64,000 nt of DNA from Pontibacillus salicampi. Its GTDB lineage: Bacteria > Bacillota > Bacilli > Bacillales > BH030062. Each line of letters starts with the position of its first letter. The first letter of the stretch is position 1. Below are positions 34,331 through 42,982 of this stretch, in pieces. The stretch covers positions 62,001-126,000 of the forward strand of contig NZ_JBHLTP010000003.1 of assembly GCF_042434395.1 (NCBI RefSeq), read 5' to 3'. The notes below the pieces were generated by a model that ran no database searches, was not told the DNA's origin, and saw nothing but the letters and a program-made list of their open reading frames with translations. The translations under genes were made by a program, and so were the position numbers.

Positions 34331-36091
34331 ATGAAAAAAACAAAAATTGTATGTACGATTGGACCTGCTTCAGAGTCTGTAGAAACATTAGTAGAGCTAA
34401 TTAATAATGGGATGAATGTTGCACGCCTCAACTTCTCTCATGGCGACTTTGAAGAGCATGGCCAGCGTATTAAGAATATCCGTGAAGCTTCTCGTCAAAC
34501 AGGCCAAACCGTAGGAATTCTCTTGGACACGAAAGGTCCTGAGATTCGGACTGGCACTCTTAAGGACGGGGAAGTTTACCTGGAAAAAGGATCTATTACG
34601 CATGTTACTATGGATGAAATTGAAGGAGATGCAGAACGTTTTTCTGTAACGTATCCTGGGCTAATTGATGATGTTCATGTAGGCGGCAAAATTCTTTTAG
34701 ATGACGGGTTAGTAGAGCTAGAAGTATTGGAAGTTCTAAAGAGCCAGAATGAAATAAAAACTCGCGTCTTGAATAATGGACCTTTGAAAAATAAAAAAGG
34801 CGTAAACGTTCCAAATGTAAGTGTCAGTTTACCTGGTATTACGGACAAAGATGCTAATGATATAATTTTTGGTATCGAACAGGATATCGATTTTATTGCT
34901 GCGTCCTTCGTCCGCCGTGCCACTGATGTGCTTGAAATTCGTGAGCTTCTAGAGAAGCACGACGCGACCCATATTCAAATCATTCCTAAGATTGAAAATC
35001 AGGAAGGCGTAGACAATATTAAGGAAATTCTAGAGGTAAGTGACGGACTAATGGTAGCCCGTGGCGACCTTGGTGTGGAAATTCCGGCAGAAGAAGTACC
35101 TCTTGTACAGAAGGATTTAATTCGTCAGTGTAACACAGCCGGCAAGCCAGTCATCACTGCAACGCAAATGCTGGATTCTATGCAGCGGAACCCGCGCCCG
35201 ACAAGAGCGGAAGCTAGTGACGTGGCAAACGCCATTTTTGACGGAACAGATGCGATTATGCTTAGTGGGGAAACAGCAGCTGGAGAATATCCAGTAGAAG
35301 CTGTTACAACTATGTTTAATATTGCCCTGCGTGCTGAGTCTGCACTCGACCATCAAATTATCTTAAGCAATCGTTCTCGCACTAGTGATATGACAATAAC
35401 AGATGCTATTAGCCAATCGGTAACGCATACTGCTATGAACCTAAATGTGACGGCTATTTTAGCTCCTACAGAAAGTGGGCATACAGCACGCATGATTTCT
35501 AAGTATCGCCCACAGGCACCGCTTGTGGCTGTTACATTCAACGAGCGTGTAAATAGAATGCTAACTCTTGTATGGGGCGTTCAAGCAGTTATGGGTGAAG
35601 CCTCTGAAACAACGGATGATATGCTATCTGTCGCAATTGACAGTGGTCTAAAGACTGGCGTATTTAACCGTGGCGATCGTGTGATTATCACTGCAGGAGT
35701 GCCGGTTGGTGAAAGTGGAACAACGAACATCATGAAGGTACACGTAGTAGGTGATGTATTGGCAAAAGGACAAGGAATTGGTAAAAAATCAGCCTTTGGC
35801 AATGCAACTGTAGCTAAATCTGCTGAAGAAGCGAATGAGAATATAAATGAAGGCGACATCCTGGTAACAATTAGTACGGATAAGGATATGATGCCTGCAA
35901 TTGAAAAAGCGAGCGGATTAGTTACTGAAGAAGGCGGTTTGACTTCTCATGCAGCAGTAGTTGGGCTTAGCCTCGGTATTCCTGTTGTAGTGGGAGTGAA
36001 AGAAGCAACTACACTTATCCAGGATGCAGGAGAAATTACAATTGATGCGTCCCGTGGCGATATTTATGAAGGTCACGCAAGTGTATTATAA
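34331..36091 (+). CDS. pyk: Pyruvate kinase with C-terminal PEP-utiliser domain
   Basis: Phosphoenolpyruvate plus ADP to pyruvate plus ATP. Motifs: RLNFSHGDFEEH, LLDTKGPEIRTG, and the active-site segment with VARGDLGVEIP and TATQMLDSM. At 586 residues it carries the extra C-terminal domain (about 480-586, GLTSHAAVVGLSLGIPVVVG) derived from the PEP-synthase phosphohistidine domain, as in Bacillus and Geobacillus; here the motif has the histidine. TAGAGGAGG precedes the ATG. Confidence 0.97.
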   Translation: MKKTKIVCTIGPASESVETLVELINNGMNVARLNFSHGDFEEHGQRIKNIREASRQTGQTVGILLDTKGPEIRTGTLKDGEVYLEKGSITHVTMDEIEGDAERFSVTYPGLIDDVHVGGKILLDDGLVELEVLEVLKSQNEIKTRVLNNGPLKNKKGVNVPNVSVSLPGITDKDANDIIFGIEQDIDFIAASFVRRATDVLEIRELLEKHDATHIQIIPKIENQEGVDNIKEILEVSDGLMVARGDLGVEIPAEEVPLVQKDLIRQCNTAGKPVITATQMLDSMQRNPRPTRAEASDVANAIFDGTDAIMLSGETAAGEYPVEAVTTMFNIALRAESALDHQIILSNRSRTSDMTITDAISQSVTHTAMNLNVTAILAPTESGHTARMISKYRPQAPLVAVTFNERVNRMLTLVWGVQAVMGEASETTDDMLSVAIDSGLKTGVFNRGDRVIITAGVPVGESGTTNIMKVHVVGDVLAKGQGIGKKSAFGNATVAKSAEEANENINEGDILVTISTDKDMMPAIEKASGLVTEEGGLTSHAAVVGLSLGIPVVVGVKEATTLIQDAGEITIDASRGDIYEGHASVL

Positions 36092-36099
36092 ACGATTGT

Positions 36100-36132
36100 A
36101 AAAAGAAGGGGTGCTAAGCCTCTTCTTTTTTT
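36100..36132 (+). terminator. Terminator after pyk
   Basis: Stem AAAAAGAAGGG/CCTCTTCTTTTT (one G.T pair) running into seven T's. Confidence 0.88.
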
Positions 36133-36302
36133 GGTGTGTTCTGCCCTTAGTTCCTCTTTCAATAGTGCGCTCTATCTGGGTTATATGAAGTGGTCTCCTT
36201 TCTTATTTCTTTGCGTCTGCAGGATGTTGCTCTTCTATTCGCGTGCAGGTCATCTTTCATGTATAATACAAGTACAAGATTAAGTATGGAATTGAAAGGA
36301 AG

Positions 36303-36701
36303 ATGGATTTGTTTCGCTGGTTATTGCTATTTATTTTAATCGTACCAGCTTTAGAAATAGGTGTTTTGGTATGGGCAGGCAATTGGATTGGACCATGGTG
36401 GGTAATCCTGCTTATAATAGCAACAGGTATTTTAGGTGCATTTCTAGCTAAGCAGCAAGGGTTAGAAACGCTGCGAAAAGCACAAGACAATATGCGAATG
36501 GGCATTCTGCCGCAAGAAGAAATATTTGATGGAATCTGTATATTAATTGGGGCTGTAGTGCTACTAACCCCCGGTTTTATTACAGACGCTATTGGGTTCA
36601 CCCTTCTTTTACCATATTCCCGTCAGCCTATTAAGCGCGGGCTTCAGAAAGTGGTAAAACGAATGATGGAAAGTGGTAGAATAACTGTTTTTAGAAGATA
36701 A
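36303..36701 (+). CDS. fxsA: FxsA family membrane protein
   Basis: Small inner-membrane protein; overexpression in E. coli relieves F-plasmid exclusion of phage T7, the native role is unknown. Helices at about 5-25, 28-48 and 77-100, with the family motif LEIGVLVWAGNWIGPWWV and LLLTPGFITDAIG-like VVLLTPGFITDAIGFTL. 132 residues. The ribosome site AAAGGA is only 2 bases before the ATG but 8 bases before a TTG at codon 3, so the start may be at 36309. Confidence 0.88.
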   Translation: MDLFRWLLLFILIVPALEIGVLVWAGNWIGPWWVILLIIATGILGAFLAKQQGLETLRKAQDNMRMGILPQEEIFDGICILIGAVVLLTPGFITDAIGFTLLLPYSRQPIKRGLQKVVKRMMESGRITVFRR

Positions 36702-36705
36702 AGAA

Positions 36706-36744
36706 AAAGAGGGTGTCCCTTATTCCATTAGGGGCACCCTCTTT
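36706..36744. terminator. Bidirectional terminator between fxsA and ytvI
   Basis: Fifteen-pair stem AAAGAGGGTGTCCCT with AGGGGCACCCTCTTT (one G.T pair), A's before and T's after. Confidence 0.9.
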
Positions 36745-36753
36745 CCTTTGCAG

Positions 36754-37890
36754 TTACTTTGATGTTCTCTCTGGTCCCATAATAAAGTGCCATATTTCAT
36801 GAAGCACTCCGGTTTGGTATAGAGTTTTTACAATTACTAATGTGACTGGGCCTATAATTAACCCAAGAAACCCAAATATTTGATAGCCTACAAATAGGGA
36901 AACCAAGGTTGCTAAAGGGTCTAAGTCAATATTAGTTGAAAGTACCTTCGGCTCCATCATTTGTCTTTGGATAATAACGATAATGTATAGTATGGATAAG
37001 CCTATCGTTAAGAAGTAATTCCCTGTAAAGAACATATAGATAATCCAAGGAACAAAGATAAGTCCAGTTCCGAGATACGGTAGTAAATCCACTGCACCTG
37101 TTATAATTGCAATGGTAACGGCATAATCGACTCGCATAATGAGTAGTCCAGCTAAAACAATGAGAGCCGTAATAGAGATTAGGGTCAGTTGGGCCTTCAT
37201 AAACCCAAATAGAGCCTTCTGGAGGCCGCGAAATACATTTCCTCCAGAATTCTTTACACGTTCTGGAGTAATTTCATCTACCTTTTTGCTCCAACGATAC
37301 CAGTCCTTGCTTATAAAGAAGGTGCCAAGCAGGGAAAATAGTAAGACCGTTGCTAAATTTGGCAGTTGGGTAATAGTATCTGGAAGCCACCTCAACAATC
37401 CCTCAAGTATAGCTGCTCCACTGGCAGCAATAGTTTCTCCAATATTCTCTATTTGTTTAATAATTTGTTGCTGCTGGCTAGGGTCTAAATCGTTTAAAAG
37501 AGATGTTAGTCTATCGTATATAGGTATTAACTGTGAGGTAAAGAAATCCTCTATATAATTTACCAAGTCGGTAAAATGCTCTGGTATCTTCTCTGATAAG
37601 TATCTAGTTCCGGCAATAAGCTCTACTATCAAAAGTGTTATAGCTCCGATAATAATAGCTAGAATCACAATAATGGATAATAGAACTGCAATGGCTCTAG
37701 GGAGCCTGGTCCTGCTTTCTAATACATTGACTAGTGGGTTAATAGCAAAGGCAATCACAATAGCTATTAGAAATGGATATGTATAGCGTGCTAAATAAAT
37801 AAACAGATAGAAACCTACGAAAATAATTAACGCTACAAAAAAGAATCGAGCTATTCTCCAAAAATATAGCCAGAATTTATCCATGTCCAT
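36754..37890 (-). CDS. ytvI: Sporulation membrane protein YtvI (AI-2E transporter family)
   Basis: Polytopic membrane protein of the PerM/AI-2E exporter superfamily; ytvI is a sporulation gene in B. subtilis. 378 residues with about seven helices and the family segment VDLLPYLGTGLIFVPWIIY. The ATG at 37890 (MDMDKFWLYFWR) follows AAGGAGGAG; the frame extends 24 codons upstream without support. Convergent with fxsA. Confidence 0.88.
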   Translation of the reverse strand: MDMDKFWLYFWRIARFFFVALIIFVGFYLFIYLARYTYPFLIAIVIAFAINPLVNVLESRTRLPRAIAVLLSIIVILAIIIGAITLLIVELIAGTRYLSEKIPEHFTDLVNYIEDFFTSQLIPIYDRLTSLLNDLDPSQQQQIIKQIENIGETIAASGAAILEGLLRWLPDTITQLPNLATVLLFSLLGTFFISKDWYRWSKKVDEITPERVKNSGGNVFRGLQKALFGFMKAQLTLISITALIVLAGLLIMRVDYAVTIAIITGAVDLLPYLGTGLIFVPWIIYMFFTGNYFLTIGLSILYIIVIIQRQMMEPKVLSTNIDLDPLATLVSLFVGYQIFGFLGLIIGPVTLVIVKTLYQTGVLHEIWHFIMGPERTSK

Positions 37891-38152
37891 AAAAGCTATC
37901 TCCTCCTTACTACATGTACTTCTATTATATAATAGTAAACTCCTTTGTATGTTGGTTGACACTTTATTATTTACATGGTTTTCCTATTATAAACGAATGG
38001 TTATTCGGTGTAGATATTTCAGTATAGGCTCTTTTTTTGAAAGACATTTTGACATAATAGCTATCCTATAAGTAGAACATTTCCTGAGTAGAGTTGTCTG
38101 GACTGGGAATACTCTATACCCAAACGACGCGGTTCTTCGTTGCTTACAGGTC
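37891..38152. other. Long intergenic region between ytvI and citZ (left part)
   Basis: About 260 AT-rich bases with no supportable gene on either strand. B. subtilis carries ytwI (DUF441) in this interval; it is not here. Confidence 0.3.
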
Positions 38153-38383
38153 TTATTTTACTCCAAACAATGGTACGGCCCATTCACTAATAAAACTAAT
38201 GTCATCCAATTCTTTCCCGAGCATTCCTTTAAGGAAATCTGCTTACCGTTGATATTGGTTTGAAACAGATTCTTAAAAAATTGCCAATTTTAGGTTTAAA
38301 TCGTTGGAAAGAGTGAAAAATTTTAATAGAGATGTGAAGGATAAGGGTATTGTGCAGCTTATGTCCCTCCCATTATTGTTCAT
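38153..38383 (-). pseudogene. Possible degraded small gene
   Basis: Reading the reverse strand from an ATG at 38383, protein-like sequence continues through three frames: an opening segment (ending NDLNLKLAIF), a middle segment with LFQTNINGKQISLKE, and an end segment GKELDDISFISEWAVPLF with stop at 38153-38155. Two single-base shifts would restore one frame of about 76 codons. No strong ribosome site is seen. The ISEWAVP stretch faintly recalls SLH-type motifs; identity is unknown. Confidence 0.28.
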
Positions 38384-38471
38384 TAACCAACCTATATAGG
38401 CAAAGATGCTAAAAACAATATATAGATCCTATAATAGTTTGAATATTTAGAAAGATAGAAAATGTGAATAA

Positions 38472-38485
38472 TTTAAACGGTTTCA
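38472..38485 (+). promoter_or_regulatory. CcpA operator (cre) at citZ
   Basis: TTTAAACGGTTTCA fits TGWAANCGNTNWCA at all positions but one. It abuts the -35 element of the predicted citZ promoter, a position suited to repression. Confidence 0.72.
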
Positions 38486-38486
38486 A

Positions 38487-38515
38487 TTCACAAAAATCTG
38501 ATATTTGTTTATAAT
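38487..38515 (+). promoter_or_regulatory. citZ promoter
   Basis: TTCACA (38487-38492), 17-base spacer, perfect TATAAT (38510-38515). Predicted start about 38522, giving a leader of about 100 bases. Confidence 0.75.
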
Positions 38516-38554
38516 TGTAATTGGGGGACAATACCTGAAAAAATTTTAATAGGC

Positions 38555-38604
38555 CGATAAAGCGTTTTCTTCCGTAAGAAGATGCGCTTAAGTGGAATTT
38601 ATCG
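38555..38604 (+). other. Hairpin in the citZ leader
   Basis: CGATAAAGCG (38555-38564) pairs with CGCTT (38585-38589) or with TTTATCG (38598-38604), with an inner TTCTT/AAGAA stem. Ends 4 bases before the citZ ribosome site, so it could affect translation. Confidence 0.4.
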
Positions 38605-38622
38605 TAAAAAGGAGAGAGGTTC

Positions 38623-39738
38623 ATGACAGTAACTAGAGGACTTGAAGGTATTATTGCAACAGAATCTTCTATTAGTTCTATTATTGATGACCAGCTAACC
38701 TATGTTGGTTACGATATTGATGATTTAGCACAAAATTCTAGTTTCGAAGAGGTAATCTACCTTCTTTGGAATAAGAAATTACCTAACGAGACCGAGCTTA
38801 ATCAATTTAAAAGCTCTTTAGCACAAGAAATGACACTTCCCCAGGCTGTTATTAATCATTTACAGTCGTATGATTTAAGTACAGTTCATCCAATGGCGGC
38901 ACTACGCTCAGCTGTTTCCATTTTAGGGTTGTATGATGAGGAAGCTGATACCATTGAAGAATCAGCAAACAATCGTAAGGCCATTCGTATTCAGGCTAAA
39001 ATTTCCTCCATTGTTACAGCCTTTGGCCGGATTCGTAAAGGATTAGATCCTATCCAGCCCAAGCAAGAATATAGCTATGCAGCTAACTTCCTATACATGT
39101 TAAATGGAGAGGAACCAAAGGATCTTGAAGTAGAAGCGTTTAACAAAGCTCTTGTGCTTCATGCAGACCATGAATTAAATGCGTCTACATTCACAGCTCG
39201 CGTGTGTGTAGCAACCCTCTCTGATATATACAGCGGTATTACAGCTGCAATTGGAGCCTTGAAAGGGCCACTGCACGGGGGAGCGAACGAGCGTGTGATG
39301 AGCATGCTTACCGAAATCGGTGAGGAAGATAAAGCCATCGATTATATAAATGAAAAACTGGAGAATAAAGAGAAGATTATGGGAATGGGCCACCGAGTGT
39401 ATGAGCAAGGTGATCCTAGAGCGAAGCACCTTAGAGAAATGTCTAAGGAGTTAACTAAAATTACAGGTAATTCGAAATGGTATAATATGTCTGTGAAAAT
39501 TGAAGAGCATATTAAAGAACACAAGGGTCTACCTGCAAACGTGGACTTTTACTCTGCTTCTGTCTACCATAGTCTGGGCATCGATCATGATCTATTCACA
39601 CCAATTTTTGCAGTAAGCCGTGTGTCTGGATGGATAGCACATATTCTGGAACAATATGAAAACAATCGTCTCATACGCCCGCGTGCTGAATATGTAGGAC
39701 CGAAAAAACAACAGTACACTCCAATGGAACAAAGGTAA
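38623..39738 (+). CDS. citZ: Citrate synthase
   Basis: Condenses acetyl-CoA and oxaloacetate to open the TCA cycle. 371 residues, Gram-positive short type. Catalytic residues are in LHADHELNAST (His), MGMGHRVYEQGDPRA (His) and VDFYSASVYHSLGI (Asp). AAGGAGAGAGG precedes the ATG. First gene of citZ-icd-mdh, with its own promoter and cre site. Confidence 0.96.
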   Translation: MTVTRGLEGIIATESSISSIIDDQLTYVGYDIDDLAQNSSFEEVIYLLWNKKLPNETELNQFKSSLAQEMTLPQAVINHLQSYDLSTVHPMAALRSAVSILGLYDEEADTIEESANNRKAIRIQAKISSIVTAFGRIRKGLDPIQPKQEYSYAANFLYMLNGEEPKDLEVEAFNKALVLHADHELNASTFTARVCVATLSDIYSGITAAIGALKGPLHGGANERVMSMLTEIGEEDKAIDYINEKLENKEKIMGMGHRVYEQGDPRAKHLREMSKELTKITGNSKWYNMSVKIEEHIKEHKGLPANVDFYSASVYHSLGIDHDLFTPIFAVSRVSGWIAHILEQYENNRLIRPRAEYVGPKKQQYTPMEQR

Positions 39739-39855
39739 TAAAGGAGGGGGGCTCAGTCATCTTCTGAGTCTGTCCCATTTATCTTTTAGTGTTTATGTCG
39801 TATGATAATATTGTATTGCAACAATTTTAAAGATTTGTACTAGGAGGTATGAACA

Positions 39856-41127
39856 TTGTCAAAAGGTGAAAAAATTACAGTAGAAAACGGTGTTATGAAC
39901 GTACCAAACCACGCTATTATCCCATTTATTGAAGGGGACGGAATTGGTCCAGATATTTGGGCTTCCGCTAGCAGAGTTATTGAAGCAGCAGTGGAAAAGG
40001 CATACGGGGATACAAAAAGTATTGAATGGAAAGAAGTGTACGCTGGCCAAAAAGCATACGATAAAACTGGCGAATGGCTTCCGAATGAAACGTTGGATAC
40101 AATTCGTGATTACAAAATTGCAATTAAAGGACCACTAACAACACCTATCGGTGGCGGAATTCGTTCTTTAAACGTAGCGCTTCGACAAGAGCTTGATTTG
40201 TTTACATGTCTTCGTCCAGTTCGCTGGTTCCAGGGTGTGCCATCTCCTGTTAAGCATCCTGAAGACACTGATATGGTTATTTTCCGTGAAAATACAGAAG
40301 ATATCTATGCTGGTATTGAATGGGAGCAAGGAACACCGGAAGCTAAAAAGGTTATTGATTTCCTTCAAGAAGAGATGGGTGTACATAACATTCGCTTCCC
40401 TGAGACTTCAGGAATTGGTGTTAAGCCAATATCTGAAGAGGGGACAAAGCGTTTAGTTCGATCTGCAATTGAATACGCACTTCGTGAAAACCGCGAAAAC
40501 GTTACGCTTGTTCATAAAGGGAACATTATGAAGTTTACAGAAGGTTCCTTTAAAGCATGGGGATATGATGTAGCTGAACAGGAGTTTGGCGACAAGGTTT
40601 TCACTTGGAGGCAGTATGACGAGATTGTAGAAAAAGAAGGTAAAGAAGCTGCTAATAAGGCTGAAGATGAAGCAAAAGCCGAAGGTAAGATTGTTGTCAA
40701 AGACGCTATCGCTGACATCTTCTTACAGCAGATTTTACTTCGTCCTAAAGAGTTTGATGTAGTGGCGACGATGAACTTAAATGGTGATTATATTTCAGAT
40801 GCATTAGCTGCACAGGTAGGTGGAATTGGAATCGCCCCTGGAGCTAACATTAACTTTGAAACAGGACACGCTATCTTTGAAGCTACCCATGGAACAGCAC
40901 CTAAGTATGCTGGTCAGGACAAAGTCAATCCTTCTTCTGTTATTCTATCTGCCGTGTTAATGCTTGAGCATTTAGAATGGAGAGAAGCAGCTGACCTAAT
41001 CGCAAAATCTATGGATAAAACTATCGGAAACAAAACAGTAACGTACGACTTTGCTCGTCAAATGGACGAAGCAACAGAAGTGAAGTGCTCTGAATTTGGT
41101 GACGCACTCATTCAAAACATGGATTAA
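39856..41127 (+). CDS. icd: NADP-dependent isocitrate dehydrogenase
   Basis: Isocitrate to 2-oxoglutarate with NADPH formation. 423 residues. The substrate loop GGIRSLNVALRQELDLF includes the serine that is phosphorylated in enteric Icd, and the metal/cofactor region EATHGTAPKYAGQDKVNPSS has the NADP-type KY. TTG start at 39856 follows AGGAGG by 8 bases. Between citZ and icd a 117-base gap may hold a second promoter. Confidence 0.96.
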   Translation: MSKGEKITVENGVMNVPNHAIIPFIEGDGIGPDIWASASRVIEAAVEKAYGDTKSIEWKEVYAGQKAYDKTGEWLPNETLDTIRDYKIAIKGPLTTPIGGGIRSLNVALRQELDLFTCLRPVRWFQGVPSPVKHPEDTDMVIFRENTEDIYAGIEWEQGTPEAKKVIDFLQEEMGVHNIRFPETSGIGVKPISEEGTKRLVRSAIEYALRENRENVTLVHKGNIMKFTEGSFKAWGYDVAEQEFGDKVFTWRQYDEIVEKEGKEAANKAEDEAKAEGKIVVKDAIADIFLQQILLRPKEFDVVATMNLNGDYISDALAAQVGGIGIAPGANINFETGHAIFEATHGTAPKYAGQDKVNPSSVILSAVLMLEHLEWREAADLIAKSMDKTIGNKTVTYDFARQMDEATEVKCSEFGDALIQNMD

Positions 41128-41157
41128 TAATAGTAAGCAGAGAAAGGTGGACAACCA

Positions 41158-42096
41158 ATGGCTATTTCAAGAAGAAAAGTATCCGTTATAGGGGCTGGGT
41201 TTACTGGTGCTACTACGGCACTGATGATTGCACAAAAAGAGTTAGCGGATGTTGTGTTAGTAGATATTCCTGATCAGGAAAAACCAACGCAGGGGAAAGC
41301 TCTCGATATGTTGGAGGCGAGCCCTGTACAAGGATTCGATTCTAATATTGTTGGTACATCTAACTATGAAGATACGGCAGGATCAGACCTTGTGATTATT
41401 ACTGCAGGCATAGCAAGAAAGCCTGGAATGAGTCGTGATGATTTGGTGGCTACCAACTCTAAAATTATGAAGAGTGTAACTCAGCAAATTGTTTCACATT
41501 CACCGGAAACAACCATTTTAGTGCTGACAAATCCAGTTGATGCCATGACATATAGCGTGTATAAGGAATCTGGTTTCCCTAAACACCGTGTAATCGGCCA
41601 GAGCGGAGTTCTGGATACAGCCCGTTTCCGCACGTTTATTGCTCAAGAGCTAAACCTATCTGTTAAGGATATCACAGGATTTGTATTAGGCGGACACGGT
41701 GATGATATGGTACCTCTTATCCGTTATTCCTATGCTGGAGGCATTCCGTTAGAGAAATTAATCTCTCCTGAACGTTTAGAAGAGATTGTAGAGCGTACTC
41801 GTAAAGGTGGAGGAGAAATAGTAGGATTACTAGGCAATGGTAGTGCTTATTACGCCCCTGCGGCATCCTTGACAGAAATGGCAGAAGCTATTCTGAAGGA
41901 TCAGCGTCGCGTACTTCCTGCTATTGCTTACCTCCAGGGAGAGTATGGGTACGAGGATATATATCTAGGCGTCCCTACTATCATTGGAGGGAATGGAATT
42001 GAAGATATTATCGAGCTTGATCTTACGGAAGAAGAGAAAGCGCAATTAGATAAATCAGCAGATTCTGTTAAAAACGTAATGAAAGTAGTAGAATAA
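41158..42096 (+). CDS. mdh: Malate dehydrogenase (LDH-like)
   Basis: NAD-dependent malate-oxaloacetate interconversion. 312 residues. GAGFTGATTA cofactor loop, substrate arginines in GIARKPGMSRDDL, and catalytic histidine in VLGGHGDDMVPL. Arg rather than Gln in the GMSR loop distinguishes malate from lactate specificity. Third gene of the TCA operon, 30 bases after icd. Confidence 0.96.
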   Translation: MAISRRKVSVIGAGFTGATTALMIAQKELADVVLVDIPDQEKPTQGKALDMLEASPVQGFDSNIVGTSNYEDTAGSDLVIITAGIARKPGMSRDDLVATNSKIMKSVTQQIVSHSPETTILVLTNPVDAMTYSVYKESGFPKHRVIGQSGVLDTARFRTFIAQELNLSVKDITGFVLGGHGDDMVPLIRYSYAGGIPLEKLISPERLEEIVERTRKGGGEIVGLLGNGSAYYAPAASLTEMAEAILKDQRRVLPAIAYLQGEYGYEDIYLGVPTIIGGNGIEDIIELDLTEEEKAQLDKSADSVKNVMKVVE

Positions 42097-42110
42097 GCTT
42101 AATAAGGTTA

Positions 42111-42142
42111 GAAAAGCTCGGTAAGGTACCGAGCTTTTCTTT
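42111..42142 (+). terminator. Terminator after mdh
   Basis: Perfect 13-bp stem GAAAAGCTCGGTA (42111-42123) with 42127-42139, then TTTCC. Confidence 0.85.
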
Positions 42143-42151
42143 CCACAAAAA

Positions 42152-42165
42152 AGAAAACGCTTTCA
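42152..42165 (+). promoter_or_regulatory. CcpA operator (cre) in front of the MaoC-like gene
   Basis: AGAAAACGCTTTCA matches the cre consensus at all positions but the first and is near-palindromic. It lies just upstream of the ribosome site, where CcpA would block promoters located in the mdh end region or act as a roadblock to readthrough. Confidence 0.65.
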
Positions 42166-42183
42166 AAAAAAGGGGATGATTAC

Positions 42184-42660
42184 ATGCTAGGAAAAAAGAG
42201 AAAGCTAGGGAAAAAGCTGAAAGAAATTAAGCTTGGAAATTCCTACACAACTACTCACAAGATTGAGGATAGAGATTTGTTGTTGTATCTTGGTCTTACT
42301 GATGATGCAAATCCACTTTATATTCAGCACGATTATGCGTCAGAAACTCCTTTCAAACGTCCAGTCGTTCCCCCAGTAATGATATATGGAATAATAACTT
42401 CTGCCATCTCCATGCATCTCCCTGGACCAGGATCCCATATTATTGATCAATCTATTCAATATCCTAATCCGGTTCACCATTATGCAGAAGTGACGATTCA
42501 TTTGGAGGTAACTTCCATTCAAGAAGAAGAACACACGATTACGGTTCATGTACGTGGAGCAGATGACCAGTCGAAGGTGATTGTCGAAGGAACTGTAACT
42601 GTATGTCCTGCGTACGAGCCGGAATCTATGAATGCAAAATCACTGGAGAACTTTTATTAG
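42184..42660 (+). CDS. MaoC-like hotdog protein with altered active site
   Basis: 158 residues with the MaoC/R-hydratase hotdog fold. The hydratase signature GDxNPxHxD...YA reads DDANPLYIQHDYA and the later AHGM segment reads VPPVM, so the catalytic His (and Asp) are replaced. Likely a binding or structural relative rather than an enoyl hydratase. A basic N-terminus (GKKRKLGKKLKEIKLG) precedes the domain. AAAGGGGATG precedes the ATG. It follows the TCA operon and its terminator, with its own cre site. Confidence 0.75.
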   Translation: MLGKKRKLGKKLKEIKLGNSYTTTHKIEDRDLLLYLGLTDDANPLYIQHDYASETPFKRPVVPPVMIYGIITSAISMHLPGPGSHIIDQSIQYPNPVHHYAEVTIHLEVTSIQEEEHTITVHVRGADDQSKVIVEGTVTVCPAYEPESMNAKSLENFY

Positions 42661-42689
42661 GAAGTTCTAATATGCGTAATAATCTAATT

Positions 42690-42722
42690 CCTCTATGCTG
42701 TCCTTAGCATAGGGGGTTTTTT
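42690..42722 (+). terminator. Terminator after the MaoC-like gene
   Basis: Stem CCTCTATGCT/AGCATAGGGG (one G.T) followed by GTTTTTT. Confidence 0.85.
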
Positions 42723-42982
42723 ATTTGGTAAAATGAAGAAGCGTAGGAAGTGCGTGACAGGTATAATTACATATCTGTTTGATAGAGAATAGAAAGGAAA
42801 GAGTATTAAACAAATCCTTTATATAGAGGAAGAGTTTGGTGAAATCAACTGTTTATATTAAGGTGAAGAAAATTCTATGTAAAATTATTGTTAACATCGT
42901 AGCCTTTTGTTAGTTATATCTTTTGAAATATTAATCTTCATTGTATGATGTAAATAGAAATTGAACTGAGGTGTGATCGAAG
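42723..42982 (+). other. phoP upstream region
   Basis: No ORF. A single Pho-box-like TTAACA occurs near 42890, and TTGAAA (42923) with TATGAT (42944) is a candidate promoter but has a short 15-base spacer. I could not show the tandem Pho boxes expected for autoregulation. Confidence 0.35.

Noticed and set aside
39746..39775. Hairpin between citZ and icd
   Set aside because: Short imperfect stem overlapping an AAGGAGG-like sequence and no T-run; not convincing as terminator.
42923..42949. TTGAAA/TATGAT as the phoP promoter
   Set aside because: Spacer is only 15 bases and no tandem Pho boxes accompany it; mentioned only as a candidate.
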